Source: Planctomycetota bacterium (GTDB lineage: Bacteria; Planctomycetota; UBA8742; UBA2392). Taken from it: a stretch of DNA of 64,000 nt. How positions within the stretch are numbered: the stretch's first letter is position 1; every line of letters begins with the position of its first letter. Shown one piece after another: positions 8,301 to 16,676 of this stretch. Location of the stretch: assembly GCA_016722065.1 (NCBI GenBank), contig JADKGX010000001.1, positions 2,356,001 through 2,420,000 on the forward strand, given 5' to 3'. The notes beneath the pieces are model-generated. The model did no database searches, was not told where the DNA came from, and was given only the letters and a program-made list of their open reading frames with translations. Made by a program: the position numbers and the translations under genes.

Positions 8301-10649
8301 TCAGGCTACGTCGTCGTACAGTGCGGCTTCGAGTTTACGCAGGGCCGCGACATAGCCGTCCTTGCCGCCGAAGCGGTTTACCAGCTCGACGGGCGTGCCG
8401 ATATCAGACAGCGGCCTTACGCGCAGCACGCCCATGTCGTCAACGGAAGTCAGGCCTTCATCGGCATACTTATCCAGCAAGGCGTCGAGCACGGCGCGGG
8501 CTTCTGCGCCGTAGGTGGCATAGACGTCGCGTTTCTTGACGTTATTGGCGCGTTCGCGGCGTGTCAGGGGCGGCTGGTCGTAGACGACGTGGCAGATCAG
8601 GTCGAAGGCGTCGAGATCCTTGCCGGCCTTTTCGCGCAGCTCTTCGAGGAAAACGCCATGCTCGCTTAGTTCTTCAATCACGGCGGCCTTGCGTTCGGCT
8701 TCGTTCCAACGCCGCAGCCAGGCCTCGATGGTGGCGTAGTGTTTTTTGACGGTGTTTCGCGTGTAGTCGGTCAGTGACTCGGTGATCAGCTTGCCGTCCG
8801 GGCCATAATACTGCACGCGCTCGGCCAGCACCTCAACTGGTACGCCGCTGACGTAGTACTTGGCCGCGCCGCCGGGATCATCTTCCGGGGTTGGCGATTC
8901 GTCTGGTGGTGGTTCGTCTGGTAGTGGTTCGTCGTCTGGCGGCGTGGGCGGGTCGTCGCCCTGCGGTTCGTAAATGACGATTGGCGGGCCATCGAAGTCA
9001 GGATCCGCGAACTGGTCGGTGGCCTTCTTGAAATCCATGATCGTGAACCAGAGCTTGCCGGCGTCCTCGTGGATGCGGGTGCCGCGCCCTACAATCTGCT
9101 TGAATTCGATCATCGACTGGATGGTCTGATCCAGCACGATCAACTTGCAGGTTTTGACGTCAACGCCGGTGGACAGCAGCTTCGAGGTGGTGGCAATCAC
9201 CGGGTAGCGTTTTTCCGGGTGGGCGAAGTTGTCGAGCGCGTGTTTGCCATCCGGATTGTCGCCGGTGATGCGTGCGACGAACTTGGATACGTTTTCAGCT
9301 TCGTGCGGGAAGACGCGGGCGACTTCGTTGATCAGCGCAGAACGCATACGCTCAGCGTGGTCTATGTCTTCGCAGAAGACGATGGTCTTGCCGTATCGGT
9401 CGGTGGCCTTCATGTACGCCACGATTTTTTCGGCTACGCGCTTGGTACGCTCGTGCAGCACCAGCTTCCGGTCCATGTCTTTCTGGTTGTAGATGCGGTC
9501 GTCGATGACCTCGCCCAGGTCGTCGGTCATGCCTGCCTTCGGGCGCCAGCCTTGCAGGTCGCGGTCGAGGTCGATGCGGATGACTTTGTAGGGCGCGAGG
9601 AAGCCGTCCTGGATGCCCTGCTTCAGGCTGTATTCGTACACGGGCTTGCCGAAGTACGTCAGCGTCGAGACTTCCTTCGATTCCTTCGGCGTCGCCGTCA
9701 AGCCCAGTTGAATCGCCGGCTGGAAGTAGTCGAGGATTTCTCGCCAGGCGCTGTCTTCGCGGGCGCTGCCCCTGTGGCACTCGTCGATCACGATCAGGTC
9801 GAAGAAGTCCGGGCTGAACTGCTTGTAGACGTTATTTTCTTCCTCGCTGCCGCTGACGGCCTGATAAAGCGCCAAGTAGACCTCGAAGGCGGGGTCCATT
9901 TCTCGACCGCTAACTTTCGTCATCACGCCGCCGAAGGGCTTGAAGTCGCCGGTGACCGTCTGGTCGGCCAGGAAGTTGCGATCAACAAGATACAGAACGC
10001 GCTTGACCCTGCGGGCCTGCCACAAACGCCAGATTGCCTGAAAGATGGTGAAGGTTTTGCCGCTGCCGGTAGCCATGGCCAGCAGGATGCGTTGCTGTCC
10101 CCTGGCGATGGCCTCCAGCGTACGCTGGACGGCGATGCGCTGGTAATAACGGGGTTCCTTACCGCCGGTGTCTTCGTGATAGGGCTGGCGGGCCAGTTTT
10201 TCGGCCTCATCGGACAGTCCCTTCCATGCGCGGTAGCGGCTCCAGAGGTCGGCGGGCGACGGGAATTCGTCGAGCGTCAAAAACCGCTCAATGGGGCTGG
10301 AGAGCCCTGTCCGGTCGTGAAAAATGAAACCGTCGCCGTTGGATGAAAAGACGAACGGGACGTCAAGGAGTTCGGCGTAGTCGATGCCCTGCTGGGTTCC
10401 GCCGCCTACGGGGTGCGTGTTGTCTTTGGCCTCAACGACGGCCAGTGGCAGGTTTGACTGGTAAAAAAGCAGGTAGTCAGCCCGCTTCTGCTTGCCGCGT
10501 TTGGCAAGTTTGCCGCGCACGATCACCTGGCCCGCGGTGAAGCTGTATTCGCGCCGTATCTGTACGTGTGCGTCCCATCCCGCCCGGCTGATTGCTGGCG
10601 TGATGTATTGATCGCAGATGTCTGCTTCAGACAAGGAATTCTTGTCCAT
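8301..10649 (-). CDS. hsdR: Type I restriction endonuclease subunit HsdR (EcoEI-like)
   Basis: A 782-residue motor/nuclease subunit. The N-terminal PD-(D/E)XK nuclease has D58 in RADYLL and E73-A-K75 in VVEAKDN. The SF2 translocase follows: Walker A ATGSGKT (K198), DECH box at 289-292, motif III LTATP and a C-terminal RecA lobe with VGRGTR. Between the lobes and the C-terminal part is an acidic Pro-rich linker (repeated PPDE units, about residues 560-590). The length is close to EcoEI HsdR and shorter than EcoKI, suggesting type IB; that is inference. It is the first gene of the operon, with hsdM 13 bp downstream. Its upstream region is a 710-bp stretch without a supportable gene, which probably holds the operon promoter. 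Confidence 0.93.
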   Translation of the reverse strand: MDKNSLSEADICDQYITPAISRAGWDAHVQIRREYSFTAGQVIVRGKLAKRGKQKRADYLLFYQSNLPLAVVEAKDNTHPVGGGTQQGIDYAELLDVPFVFSSNGDGFIFHDRTGLSSPIERFLTLDEFPSPADLWSRYRAWKGLSDEAEKLARQPYHEDTGGKEPRYYQRIAVQRTLEAIARGQQRILLAMATGSGKTFTIFQAIWRLWQARRVKRVLYLVDRNFLADQTVTGDFKPFGGVMTKVSGREMDPAFEVYLALYQAVSGSEEENNVYKQFSPDFFDLIVIDECHRGSAREDSAWREILDYFQPAIQLGLTATPKESKEVSTLTYFGKPVYEYSLKQGIQDGFLAPYKVIRIDLDRDLQGWRPKAGMTDDLGEVIDDRIYNQKDMDRKLVLHERTKRVAEKIVAYMKATDRYGKTIVFCEDIDHAERMRSALINEVARVFPHEAENVSKFVARITGDNPDGKHALDNFAHPEKRYPVIATTSKLLSTGVDVKTCKLIVLDQTIQSMIEFKQIVGRGTRIHEDAGKLWFTIMDFKKATDQFADPDFDGPPIVIYEPQGDDPPTPPDDEPLPDEPPPDESPTPEDDPGGAAKYYVSGVPVEVLAERVQYYGPDGKLITESLTDYTRNTVKKHYATIEAWLRRWNEAERKAAVIEELSEHGVFLEELREKAGKDLDAFDLICHVVYDQPPLTRRERANNVKKRDVYATYGAEARAVLDALLDKYADEGLTSVDDMGVLRVRPLSDIGTPVELVNRFGGKDGYVAALRKLEAALYDDVA

Positions 10650-11359
10650 CGGACGCCCCTAGGCAGATCATACTATTCGCTTTGGCGGCGGAGACAGGCT
10701 GGCCTCGGTCCGCAACGATACTGAGCTGCCAGTGAGGCCGTTTGGATGTGACAGGTCACGTAGGCTGTTACTGGTCGCCAGGCAGTCATAGCGATGCCGG
10801 CCGGACCCCAGATGGACTCGAATGCGTTGGGCGCAGCTTGGTGGACGACGGCGGACAACAGACCTGGGTGGAAACAGCCAGCAGGACCGGCAGTTATTCT
10901 ACCCGCCATGGCGCTGACTTTCGGAGAGTGCAAACGCCCCCTGACCCCCAGCGGGTCTGGTTGGAACACCGGAGGTGAGACGTTTGATTCGGCCGCTGAC
11001 ACGTCCCCCTTTACCCGGTCGATGGCCGGCCGAGTTGAAGGGTACGTCCGCGCTCGTCCGGACAACATGCAGGCACGGCCTGCCCCTCCCGGCTCAAATG
11101 GGGCACGCGAGGAACCTGACCTTGGGTGGGGGCAAGGTCAGGGGTCCTGTTCCTTTGTGGCGCTAGCCGCCGTTTCCTTTCGCCGGAACCGTGGGGATTC
11201 TTGCCTTGGCGTGTCCAGAGCGAACCGGGGGCGATTGTGGCGGTTTGGCAGCATGTTTAGAAGGCCGCATATCCCCTCGCCCATGCTGGGCGTCTCGCTG
11301 CATCATGATGATGTCGGGCCGGTCAACCGTTAGCCGGCCGTGACAGTGAATCACGGAGT
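10650..11359. other. 710-bp intergenic stretch within the island
   Basis: No reading frame here has a recognisable domain or a convincing start. The longest frames (131 aa minus, 179 aa plus) are low-complexity and unlike any family I know. There are inverted repeats: ACCTTG/CAAGGT around 11119-11140, and GGCCGG/CCGGCC around 11318-11340 just past the ATPase stop, the latter a possible terminator stem without a T tract. The segment GGTCAGGGGTCCTGTTCC resembles the REP-type GGACCTGACCCC motif seen in many genomes; this is a weak visual match. It probably holds the hsdR promoter and decayed sequence. Confidence 0.4.
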
Positions 11360-13648
11360 TCATGAGTCGGTCTCGCGATCGGCCATTTCTGCAAGTTCCT
11401 CATCAGAAAGAGCATCACCCGCCCCGGAACACGCCGCATGTGTCTCAAGTGCCGCCGGGGGCATTTCAAGGGCTCTCTGCGGTGGCGCATTAGTTGCAGA
11501 TGGTGTCGCTTTGAATCCCAGCCGTGCCGAAGTGCCGGCGCTTGATACCGCAATCGAAGCAGCTGGCGGCACTTGGGGCGCTTTGGGTACTTCCTTGCGG
11601 CCGGCCCACTCAAGGGCAAGAATTCTCTCGTCGCCACGCTTGAACCTGCGGACGATCAGCCCGACGTGTTCAAGCAGTGGCTCGATTCGACGTATTGCGT
11701 TTCCCAGTGCCTTGGCTGTCCTCGGCACCCATGAAGCGGAGTTGGCTTGCTGGCTCAAGACGTATCGCAACTGACCGACAGAGCCTTCCCATGAGGCGCG
11801 GCCCATCTCCATCAGGGCCTGTGCGAGTTCATCATCGTCCAGGTGCCCCCGACGACTGCGATCTCGAACGGTTGCCAGCAGGTTGTTGAAATGGCCGGGT
11901 TGCCAGCCCAGCGCCGGGCCAGCAGCTTCAACTGCCCGCTCGGAGTCTGCCATGCGGGTGCGGCCTTGAACTTCATGGCGGCGTCGAATGCAGCATGAAA
12001 GGGCGTCAAGCAGTCCGCCCAAGATGCCGGGCCGGGCCGCCTCGAATGCTGCCATCACTTCAGCCTTGGGGCGATACTCATCGTCTCGAAGCTTGCGAAG
12101 AGCAACGGGTAGCGCGCGGTCGGCAGCGTCGCCTCGCGTAATGTAACTTCCGATGCCCGTCATCAGCAGCGGCGCGCAGGCATCCAGTACAACCGCCTCG
12201 TCGTCAGAGTAGAGCTTGCGTTTCGCCGTCCCGCCGCCTGTGGCAAGCCGACAGATGGCATCCGACATTGCATCGGACAATCCCGAGACGTTGTCAAAAC
12301 AACAGACGCGTGAGTGCTGGATCGCGACGATCAGATCATCTTCAGACTTGGGTGCCGATCTCAGCGGCGCTTTGTTCGGGTCAACCAGACCGATCAGCAA
12401 TTCGGCGGCAGTGCTCTTCGCTGAACCCTGAACACCGTTCATGGCGAGAATCGGGTAAGGGCCTTTGGCCTGCAAAGCGCCAATCAGCCATCCGATGCAG
12501 ACCTCAAGGTCAGCCCGCGTTACGACGTTCAGCAGGTTGCCTAGCTTGAACACGTCGCCCTTGATCGGAACAGGCAGCGGCAGCATCCCCGTTCCTCGCA
12601 CAAACGTTACCGGCGGGTCGCTGATCACCTTCCAACCCCCTGGCCCGATCTCCACGGACTGCCACGCCTCGTCGCACAGGTCCAGAAAAGTCCTGCCGTC
12701 GTGCTCAGCGACCCGCCGATGAACTGTAACCAGCGCGCAAGCATGTATCGCTTTGCCCTCAAGAGTCGTGAGCGCTTCCTGCATTGCGTTGCCACTGGGG
12801 ACTAGTTCGAGTTTCGAGTAAGCCTCAAATGCCAGCCATGTCTTGAACGCCGTAGAGCGGATTCGATGCGTCTGACGCGCCCCCTTGTTCACCCAGGTTG
12901 CAAAGGCGGTGTTGTCGGCGTCGTGGGTGAACTTGACCTCGCCGCAAAGCGCCAGCAGCATGTCGGCCTGTTTGTCCGGCGGCCCGCCCCTTTCCGCCGC
13001 CTTTTCATCGGCCACGGCGTCGGCTTGCTCCATCAATGTCAGCAGCCGAGCATCCAATTCCCTGACCGTAAGGCCGGACTTTTCCGAAATCGTCAGCGCC
13101 AACGCGTCACGTTTTTCGGCTTGGCCAAGATGCACCGTATCGACGTGCAGGGCAGTGTCGCCGCGCCTGGTGACAACTCGATACTTGAGGGCGGTTAGCC
13201 TCTCCGCCTCGATCTTGACATCTATGGTGCCGGCGGCCTTTACCAGCGCGTCAGCGCGGCGCGTGGCGGCGCGAATGACTCCGGCGGCGTCGGGATTCTT
13301 GAAACTTTCTGCCTCGCGCTCAACGTCACCGATGGTGCGCTCAACGTTAGGCTCACCCAAGTCAGGTAGGCAATGGCGCAAGCCAGCAGCGCTTATCGGC
13401 TCGCCTAATTTGTAGAGGGTGACCAGGGAACGCCATACCCGCCCCCACTCGCCTGGCAGGTAGGCATCTGACTCGCCCAACACTTCCATAAGTGCCGGTA
13501 TGCCCTCATGGTGCTTGAACGCGGCCGCTACGATTCGCAGCCCTTCGTTGGCGTTTGGCGCTTCAGCAGATACAATGTCTTCGTCTTGATTGTCTTGCGC
13601 GTGGCCGTCCTTGCCGGGGCGGCCCGCGTCGTTATCCGAGAGAACCAT
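11360..13648 (-). CDS. Replication-type ATPase of the island
   Basis: A 762-residue protein. An ATPase core lies at about residues 395-500. It contains Walker A NGVQGSAKST (K411), then DPNKAPLRSAPKSEDDL, then a Walker-B-like CCFDNVSGL, then AICRLATGGG and a GDAADRAL segment. This order (N-x-x-x-GSAKST, DPNKAPLR, FDN, RLATGGG) is familiar from primase/helicase-like proteins of phages and integrative elements. Residues 34-120 look faintly like a DnaB N-terminal domain. It probably acts in element replication after excision. Its ATG overlaps the TAA of the excisionase-like gene, so the two are translationally coupled. The C-terminus is Ala/Pro-rich. The exact family name is uncertain. Confidence 0.65.
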   Translation of the reverse strand: MVLSDNDAGRPGKDGHAQDNQDEDIVSAEAPNANEGLRIVAAAFKHHEGIPALMEVLGESDAYLPGEWGRVWRSLVTLYKLGEPISAAGLRHCLPDLGEPNVERTIGDVEREAESFKNPDAAGVIRAATRRADALVKAAGTIDVKIEAERLTALKYRVVTRRGDTALHVDTVHLGQAEKRDALALTISEKSGLTVRELDARLLTLMEQADAVADEKAAERGGPPDKQADMLLALCGEVKFTHDADNTAFATWVNKGARQTHRIRSTAFKTWLAFEAYSKLELVPSGNAMQEALTTLEGKAIHACALVTVHRRVAEHDGRTFLDLCDEAWQSVEIGPGGWKVISDPPVTFVRGTGMLPLPVPIKGDVFKLGNLLNVVTRADLEVCIGWLIGALQAKGPYPILAMNGVQGSAKSTAAELLIGLVDPNKAPLRSAPKSEDDLIVAIQHSRVCCFDNVSGLSDAMSDAICRLATGGGTAKRKLYSDDEAVVLDACAPLLMTGIGSYITRGDAADRALPVALRKLRDDEYRPKAEVMAAFEAARPGILGGLLDALSCCIRRRHEVQGRTRMADSERAVEAAGPALGWQPGHFNNLLATVRDRSRRGHLDDDELAQALMEMGRASWEGSVGQLRYVLSQQANSASWVPRTAKALGNAIRRIEPLLEHVGLIVRRFKRGDERILALEWAGRKEVPKAPQVPPAASIAVSSAGTSARLGFKATPSATNAPPQRALEMPPAALETHAACSGAGDALSDEELAEMADRETDS

Positions 13649-13866
13649 TAGCTGATCCCTCCGCAGAGGAAAGCGATAAGGCTTGCCTTTGGAATCAGGT
13701 AGGCGCGGGCGCTCTTGCGGATGCCGGCCAGTCGGCCATCGGAAAGCGCGCGGCGGATGGTGCGTTCGTGCATGCGGCCGAAGGCTGCAGCTTCCTTCAC
13801 TTTCAACATGGCCGGCGCGTCGGCCAGGGCGTCTTCAACTTCGTGTCGGGCGGTTCGTGCAATCAT
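13648..13866 (-). CDS. Excisionase-like small HTH protein
   Basis: A 72-residue protein. The segment MLKVKEAAAFGRMHERTIRR, then ALSDGRLAGIRKSARAYL, is a MerR/HTH_17-type winged helix as found in recombination directionality factors. In integrative elements such a gene usually controls excision, or represses and activates the replication gene. It is directly upstream of and coupled to the replication ATPase. Two palindromic sites and a terminator lie in its 5' region (13921-14006), consistent with autoregulation. It could be purely a transcriptional regulator and not Xis. Confidence 0.65.
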   Translation of the reverse strand: MIARTARHEVEDALADAPAMLKVKEAAAFGRMHERTIRRALSDGRLAGIRKSARAYLIPKASLIAFLCGGIS

Positions 13867-13921
13867 GTCCTATCTCCGGTTAGGTTCGCCCGAATGCGGG
13901 CGCAGCTACCCTTCCCCGAAA

Positions 13922-14006
13922 GTTCACTAGTGACTCGATAGGGCGCAAAGAACCCGCGCAACTGGCGGGTTCCGTGGCGGGTTTACTGTTCACTTGGCAA
14001 GTGAAC
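13922..14006 (-). promoter_or_regulatory. Candidate operators upstream of the excisionase-like gene
   Basis: A perfect inverted repeat GTTCACTTG-G-CAAGTGAAC lies at 13988-14006. A second, imperfect palindrome GTTCACTAGTGACT starts at 13922. Both share the half-site GTTCACT and flank a hairpin, about 65 bp apart. They sit in the 150-bp gap upstream of the small HTH gene and are probably its binding sites. This is inferred from symmetry and position. Confidence 0.5.
13950..13972 (-). terminator. Terminator after the 14016-14957 gene
   Basis: GAACCCGC and GCGGGTTC pair across a seven-base loop. Read on the minus strand the stem is followed by TTTGCG. It lies 44 bp past the stop at 14016 and before the start of the excisionase-like gene, separating the integrase unit from the replication unit. 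Confidence 0.5.
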
Positions 14007-14015
14007 CTGTAGCGA

Positions 14016-14957
14016 TCAATCGTCGCTGTCTCGCTCAGCCCGTTCCTTCTCGCCACGCAGGCGAGCTTGGGAGCTTGCTTTCCGCGGGCCTGCGTGTTGC
14101 GCCGGCGCGCTACGCAAGAGTTGAATTGTCTCGTTGAACGCCTGCGCAGCTTCCGGTTTGTTCAACATGGACTTGCCAACGCCCATCCGTTTGGCCACGG
14201 CCGTCTTTGTCGAGTAATCCTGCTGATCTTTGTGCAAACCGAACATGGCAGTCCGCACTCGATCTGCCAGCGGTTCTTGACGACGCACTTTCCTGGCTTT
14301 TGAAGGTGTTGCCACGGCTTGCGGAACCTCCGACCAAGCTTTTGCTATCCCAGCCAGCAAGCCGTTGCCTTCGAACAGGCCGTCGGCTTTGGCAATCCAT
14401 TCAGCCGCGCCGATTATGCCCTGCGTGCTCTCGGCGAGTTCCCGCTGCGCTCTTTCTAGGTATGTGCGGCGGTGGTCCCGCAGTGTGTCCACGCCGATGC
14501 GCGCAGGCTTGCCATAGTCGTCGCTCGGGCAGGCCTTGACTGCCGTTTCCAACTCATCCGCTAGGTTGCAGGCTCTTTCGAATGCCTGGATGTCAGTGCA
14601 AAGCGTTGCCAGCACCTTGTCCAGCTTTGCCAACGGCTGGTCCAAGTTCCCGTGCTGAAAGCGAACTGTCCATTGGCAATCAATGATTTTTCCGGCCCCA
14701 CTCGGATGCATGTAGGTCAACTTGAGTTCCTGCGGATAGGCCCTGGCCGTTGCGTAGGCACTCTTGAGTTCACGGACCTGATATGCGTAGTCGCCCTTGC
14801 AGAGCCCGACCAATAGCTTTCCTAGATCTTCAGGGAACATGTGATCGTGCTTCGAGAACGCGGATGGTAGAGCCTTAGCCAAGGCGGCGACGCGCGCGTA
14901 CGCGGCGCAGGCCTCCCTGATTCGGTCTTCACCTTCAACTTGCGCTCGCTTGTCCAT
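14016..14957 (-). CDS. Hypothetical protein downstream of the integrase
   Basis: About 313 residues, starting MDKRAQVEGEDRIREA. The start at 14957 is chosen because translation upstream of it in this frame is an integrase shadow; it overlaps the integrase stop by 23 bp, suggesting coupling. The protein is soluble, helical and charged, with a C-terminal basic tail. Near residue 260, TKTAVAKRMGVGKSMLNK looks like a helix-turn-helix segment, so DNA binding is possible. I recognise no family. Position suggests an element maintenance or regulatory protein. Confidence 0.55.
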   Translation of the reverse strand: MDKRAQVEGEDRIREACAAYARVAALAKALPSAFSKHDHMFPEDLGKLLVGLCKGDYAYQVRELKSAYATARAYPQELKLTYMHPSGAGKIIDCQWTVRFQHGNLDQPLAKLDKVLATLCTDIQAFERACNLADELETAVKACPSDDYGKPARIGVDTLRDHRRTYLERAQRELAESTQGIIGAAEWIAKADGLFEGNGLLAGIAKAWSEVPQAVATPSKARKVRRQEPLADRVRTAMFGLHKDQQDYSTKTAVAKRMGVGKSMLNKPEAAQAFNETIQLLRSAPAQHAGPRKASSQARLRGEKERAERDSDD

Positions 14958-16293
14958 TCGCGGCCCTATCCATTGCTGTTCCCGGCGTCCTGCAGACGCC
15001 GGACGACTCCAATAGCTTCGCGATTCCCATTGCGGCTTCAAGTGTTTGGGCGTCGCGCGGAATGTCCGTGACAGCGCCAGCGTAATGGCGTTCGCTGACC
15101 AACACGCTATGCCCCAGACGCTTTGCGGCGTGGAAGGCCCCCGCTCCGGCATAGACGCCGGGGGCGCAGGCCAGGAAGGTCCCGCAGGTTCGGCGCAGGT
15201 CGTGCCAAGTGAATTTTGGCGCCCCAAAGGCTGCCGATAACCGCTCGCGTTCGCGGTCCGCGGTATTGCGGTCCAGACCCCGGTCGTCACCAAAAACGAA
15301 CCGACGGCCGCCTCTGCGCAACTTCATGCTTTCAAGCAGGGCGGCCAGCGCCGGCGACACGTCCAGTGCGATTCTGCGGCCGTGGCCTGTTTTCGTGCGG
15401 TCTGACGTCAGCATGATTTCGCCGGCGTCCAGATTGACTTCGGACCACTTTAGCTTAGCCAGTTCCGAAAACCGGCAGCCGGTCAATAGGGCAGCGGTGA
15501 TGAACTCGAATGCAGGCGCGTAATGGTGCTCTCTGTTCTGGCGATCTTCGCCTTTGCGGACGTAGTTGAACGTTGCCTTGTCGTGGCGCTGGGCGGCTTC
15601 CAGTAGCGTCTTGATGTCTGATGCGCGCAGGAAGCGCGGCGTGTCGTGAGTGACTTTTTGGAAGCGCAGGGCGTCCTTGATGCCGTCAGAGTCCAACTTC
15701 GGCAAGGTACCCTGTATCCGCCATTGGTTCAGGATGGTGCGAATAGCCCTCAAGCACTTGTTTACTTGCAAGGGCGAACGTCGTCTCTCGCCGATCACCT
15801 TGGCGCCCTGCCCCGCGCCTTCACTGGTATCAGGGACGTAAGCCTTGCGTCCGACAAATGCCTTACGGAACGCTTCCAGCTTGGGACCGTTCAGGTCCTC
15901 GGTGTGTTTGACGCCATTCTTGCGGCACCAAGTACCAAACGGGTCCGCGCCTTCGTGGTAGGCCTTGAGAGTTGACGCTTTTAGCCCTTCGGCACTGGCT
16001 GTATCGAAATACGCCTTCAGGGCGTCCTTGATTGGCGTGTATGTGACAACCGCCACTCCGGCCGCCACGGCCGCCCGATACTCCCGGATGCTGTTGCTCT
16101 TCTTGATGGCCCAGGCGCGGCGTGCCGGCTCGGTCGTGATGTCGATGGCCGTGAAGGTTTGTTGCTTCTCGCGGCCCGTCTCGGGGTCCATGTAGCGGGC
16201 AACCCACTCGCCGTTGCTTTTCAGGCGCTTCAGCTTGACGCCGGGGTGTGCGGTGCGAACTCTGCGCTTGCGCGGCCTGCCAATCTTGCCCAT
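14935..16293 (-). CDS. int: Tyrosine-type integrase
   Basis: A 452-residue site-specific recombinase. Catalytic residues are visible: R274 in TGCRFSELAKLKW, K301 in TKTGHGRR, H364 and R367 in WHDLRRTCGT, H395 in KRLGHS and Tyr404 in SERHYAG. Residues about 85-190 are the core-binding SAM-like domain, and the basic N-terminus probably contacts arm sites. It is oriented inward from the right att repeat with its start 170 bp away, the usual arrangement for tRNA-targeting islands. AGGGGG lies upstream of the ATG. It should recombine the 48-bp tRNA-Lys repeats. Confidence 0.93.
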   Translation of the reverse strand: MGKIGRPRKRRVRTAHPGVKLKRLKSNGEWVARYMDPETGREKQQTFTAIDITTEPARRAWAIKKSNSIREYRAAVAAGVAVVTYTPIKDALKAYFDTASAEGLKASTLKAYHEGADPFGTWCRKNGVKHTEDLNGPKLEAFRKAFVGRKAYVPDTSEGAGQGAKVIGERRRSPLQVNKCLRAIRTILNQWRIQGTLPKLDSDGIKDALRFQKVTHDTPRFLRASDIKTLLEAAQRHDKATFNYVRKGEDRQNREHHYAPAFEFITAALLTGCRFSELAKLKWSEVNLDAGEIMLTSDRTKTGHGRRIALDVSPALAALLESMKLRRGGRRFVFGDDRGLDRNTADRERERLSAAFGAPKFTWHDLRRTCGTFLACAPGVYAGAGAFHAAKRLGHSVLVSERHYAGAVTDIPRDAQTLEAAMGIAKLLESSGVCRTPGTAMDRAANGQASAS

Positions 16294-16310
16294 AAAGCCC
16301 CCTATTGCAC

Positions 16311-16337
16311 GTCCCCCAAAAAGTCCCCCAAGAAATG
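16311..16337 (+). repeat. Right arm-type repeat pair (GTCCCCCA, 12-bp period)
   Basis: GTCCCCCAA copies at 16311 and 16323, 12 bp apart, matching the left-end pair at 2732/2744 in sequence, spacing and orientation; the downstream AAGAAATG parallels AGGAAGTG on the left. It lies immediately upstream of the integrase start, so it may bind integrase and affect int expression. The binding function is inferred. Confidence 0.55.
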
Positions 16338-16438
16338 CCCGGACCAGTTCTAAACTGCCCGGAACCCGTTTCTTGGCATGTCCCGCAAAAAGCCGTTATT
16401 AGAAGGCTATTGCGGGCACAATGGAACTATAGCGGGCA
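16336..16438. repeat. Phased TGCCCG / CGGGCA motifs in the attachment region
   Basis: TGCCCGGA occurs at 16336 and 16356. The inverted form GCGGGCA occurs at 16412 and 16432. Each pair is spaced exactly 20 bp, about two helical turns, and the two pairs face each other across about 50 bp. This lies between int and the right att repeat, where integrase or accessory proteins bind in comparable elements. No gene is supported in 16294-16462. Confidence 0.45.
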
Positions 16439-16462
16439 TCGAAAAGAGGGTCAAGCAACGTT

Positions 16463-16510
<48 letters not shown>

Positions 16511-16676
16511 TCCCTGCCTCATTCTTGGTGCAGTGCCTTTTCCGGAACCTCAGGCAAACCCTGTGGCCAGGCGTTGACGTGGCCGGTTTTCAGACAAGAA
16601 ATGCACCTTGAAGGGAATGCTTCAAAGCATTTCGGGGTTATCATCGCGCGCTCACGAGTGCTGGATGGAGACACCC

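Noticed and set aside
9069..10346. 425-aa plus-strand frame opposite hsdR
   Set aside because: Lies entirely within hsdR, which has all its motifs; no recognisable sequence or ribosome-binding site.
10673..11333. Frames of 131 aa (minus) and 179 aa (plus) in the island gap
   Set aside because: Low-complexity, no Shine-Dalgarno, no motif; not enough to call a gene.
16608..16676. Upstream ATG for the MsrB-MsrA gene
   Set aside because: The ATG at 16677 has a strong ribosome-binding site and gives an immediate lipoprotein signal; the extra 23 residues look non-coding.
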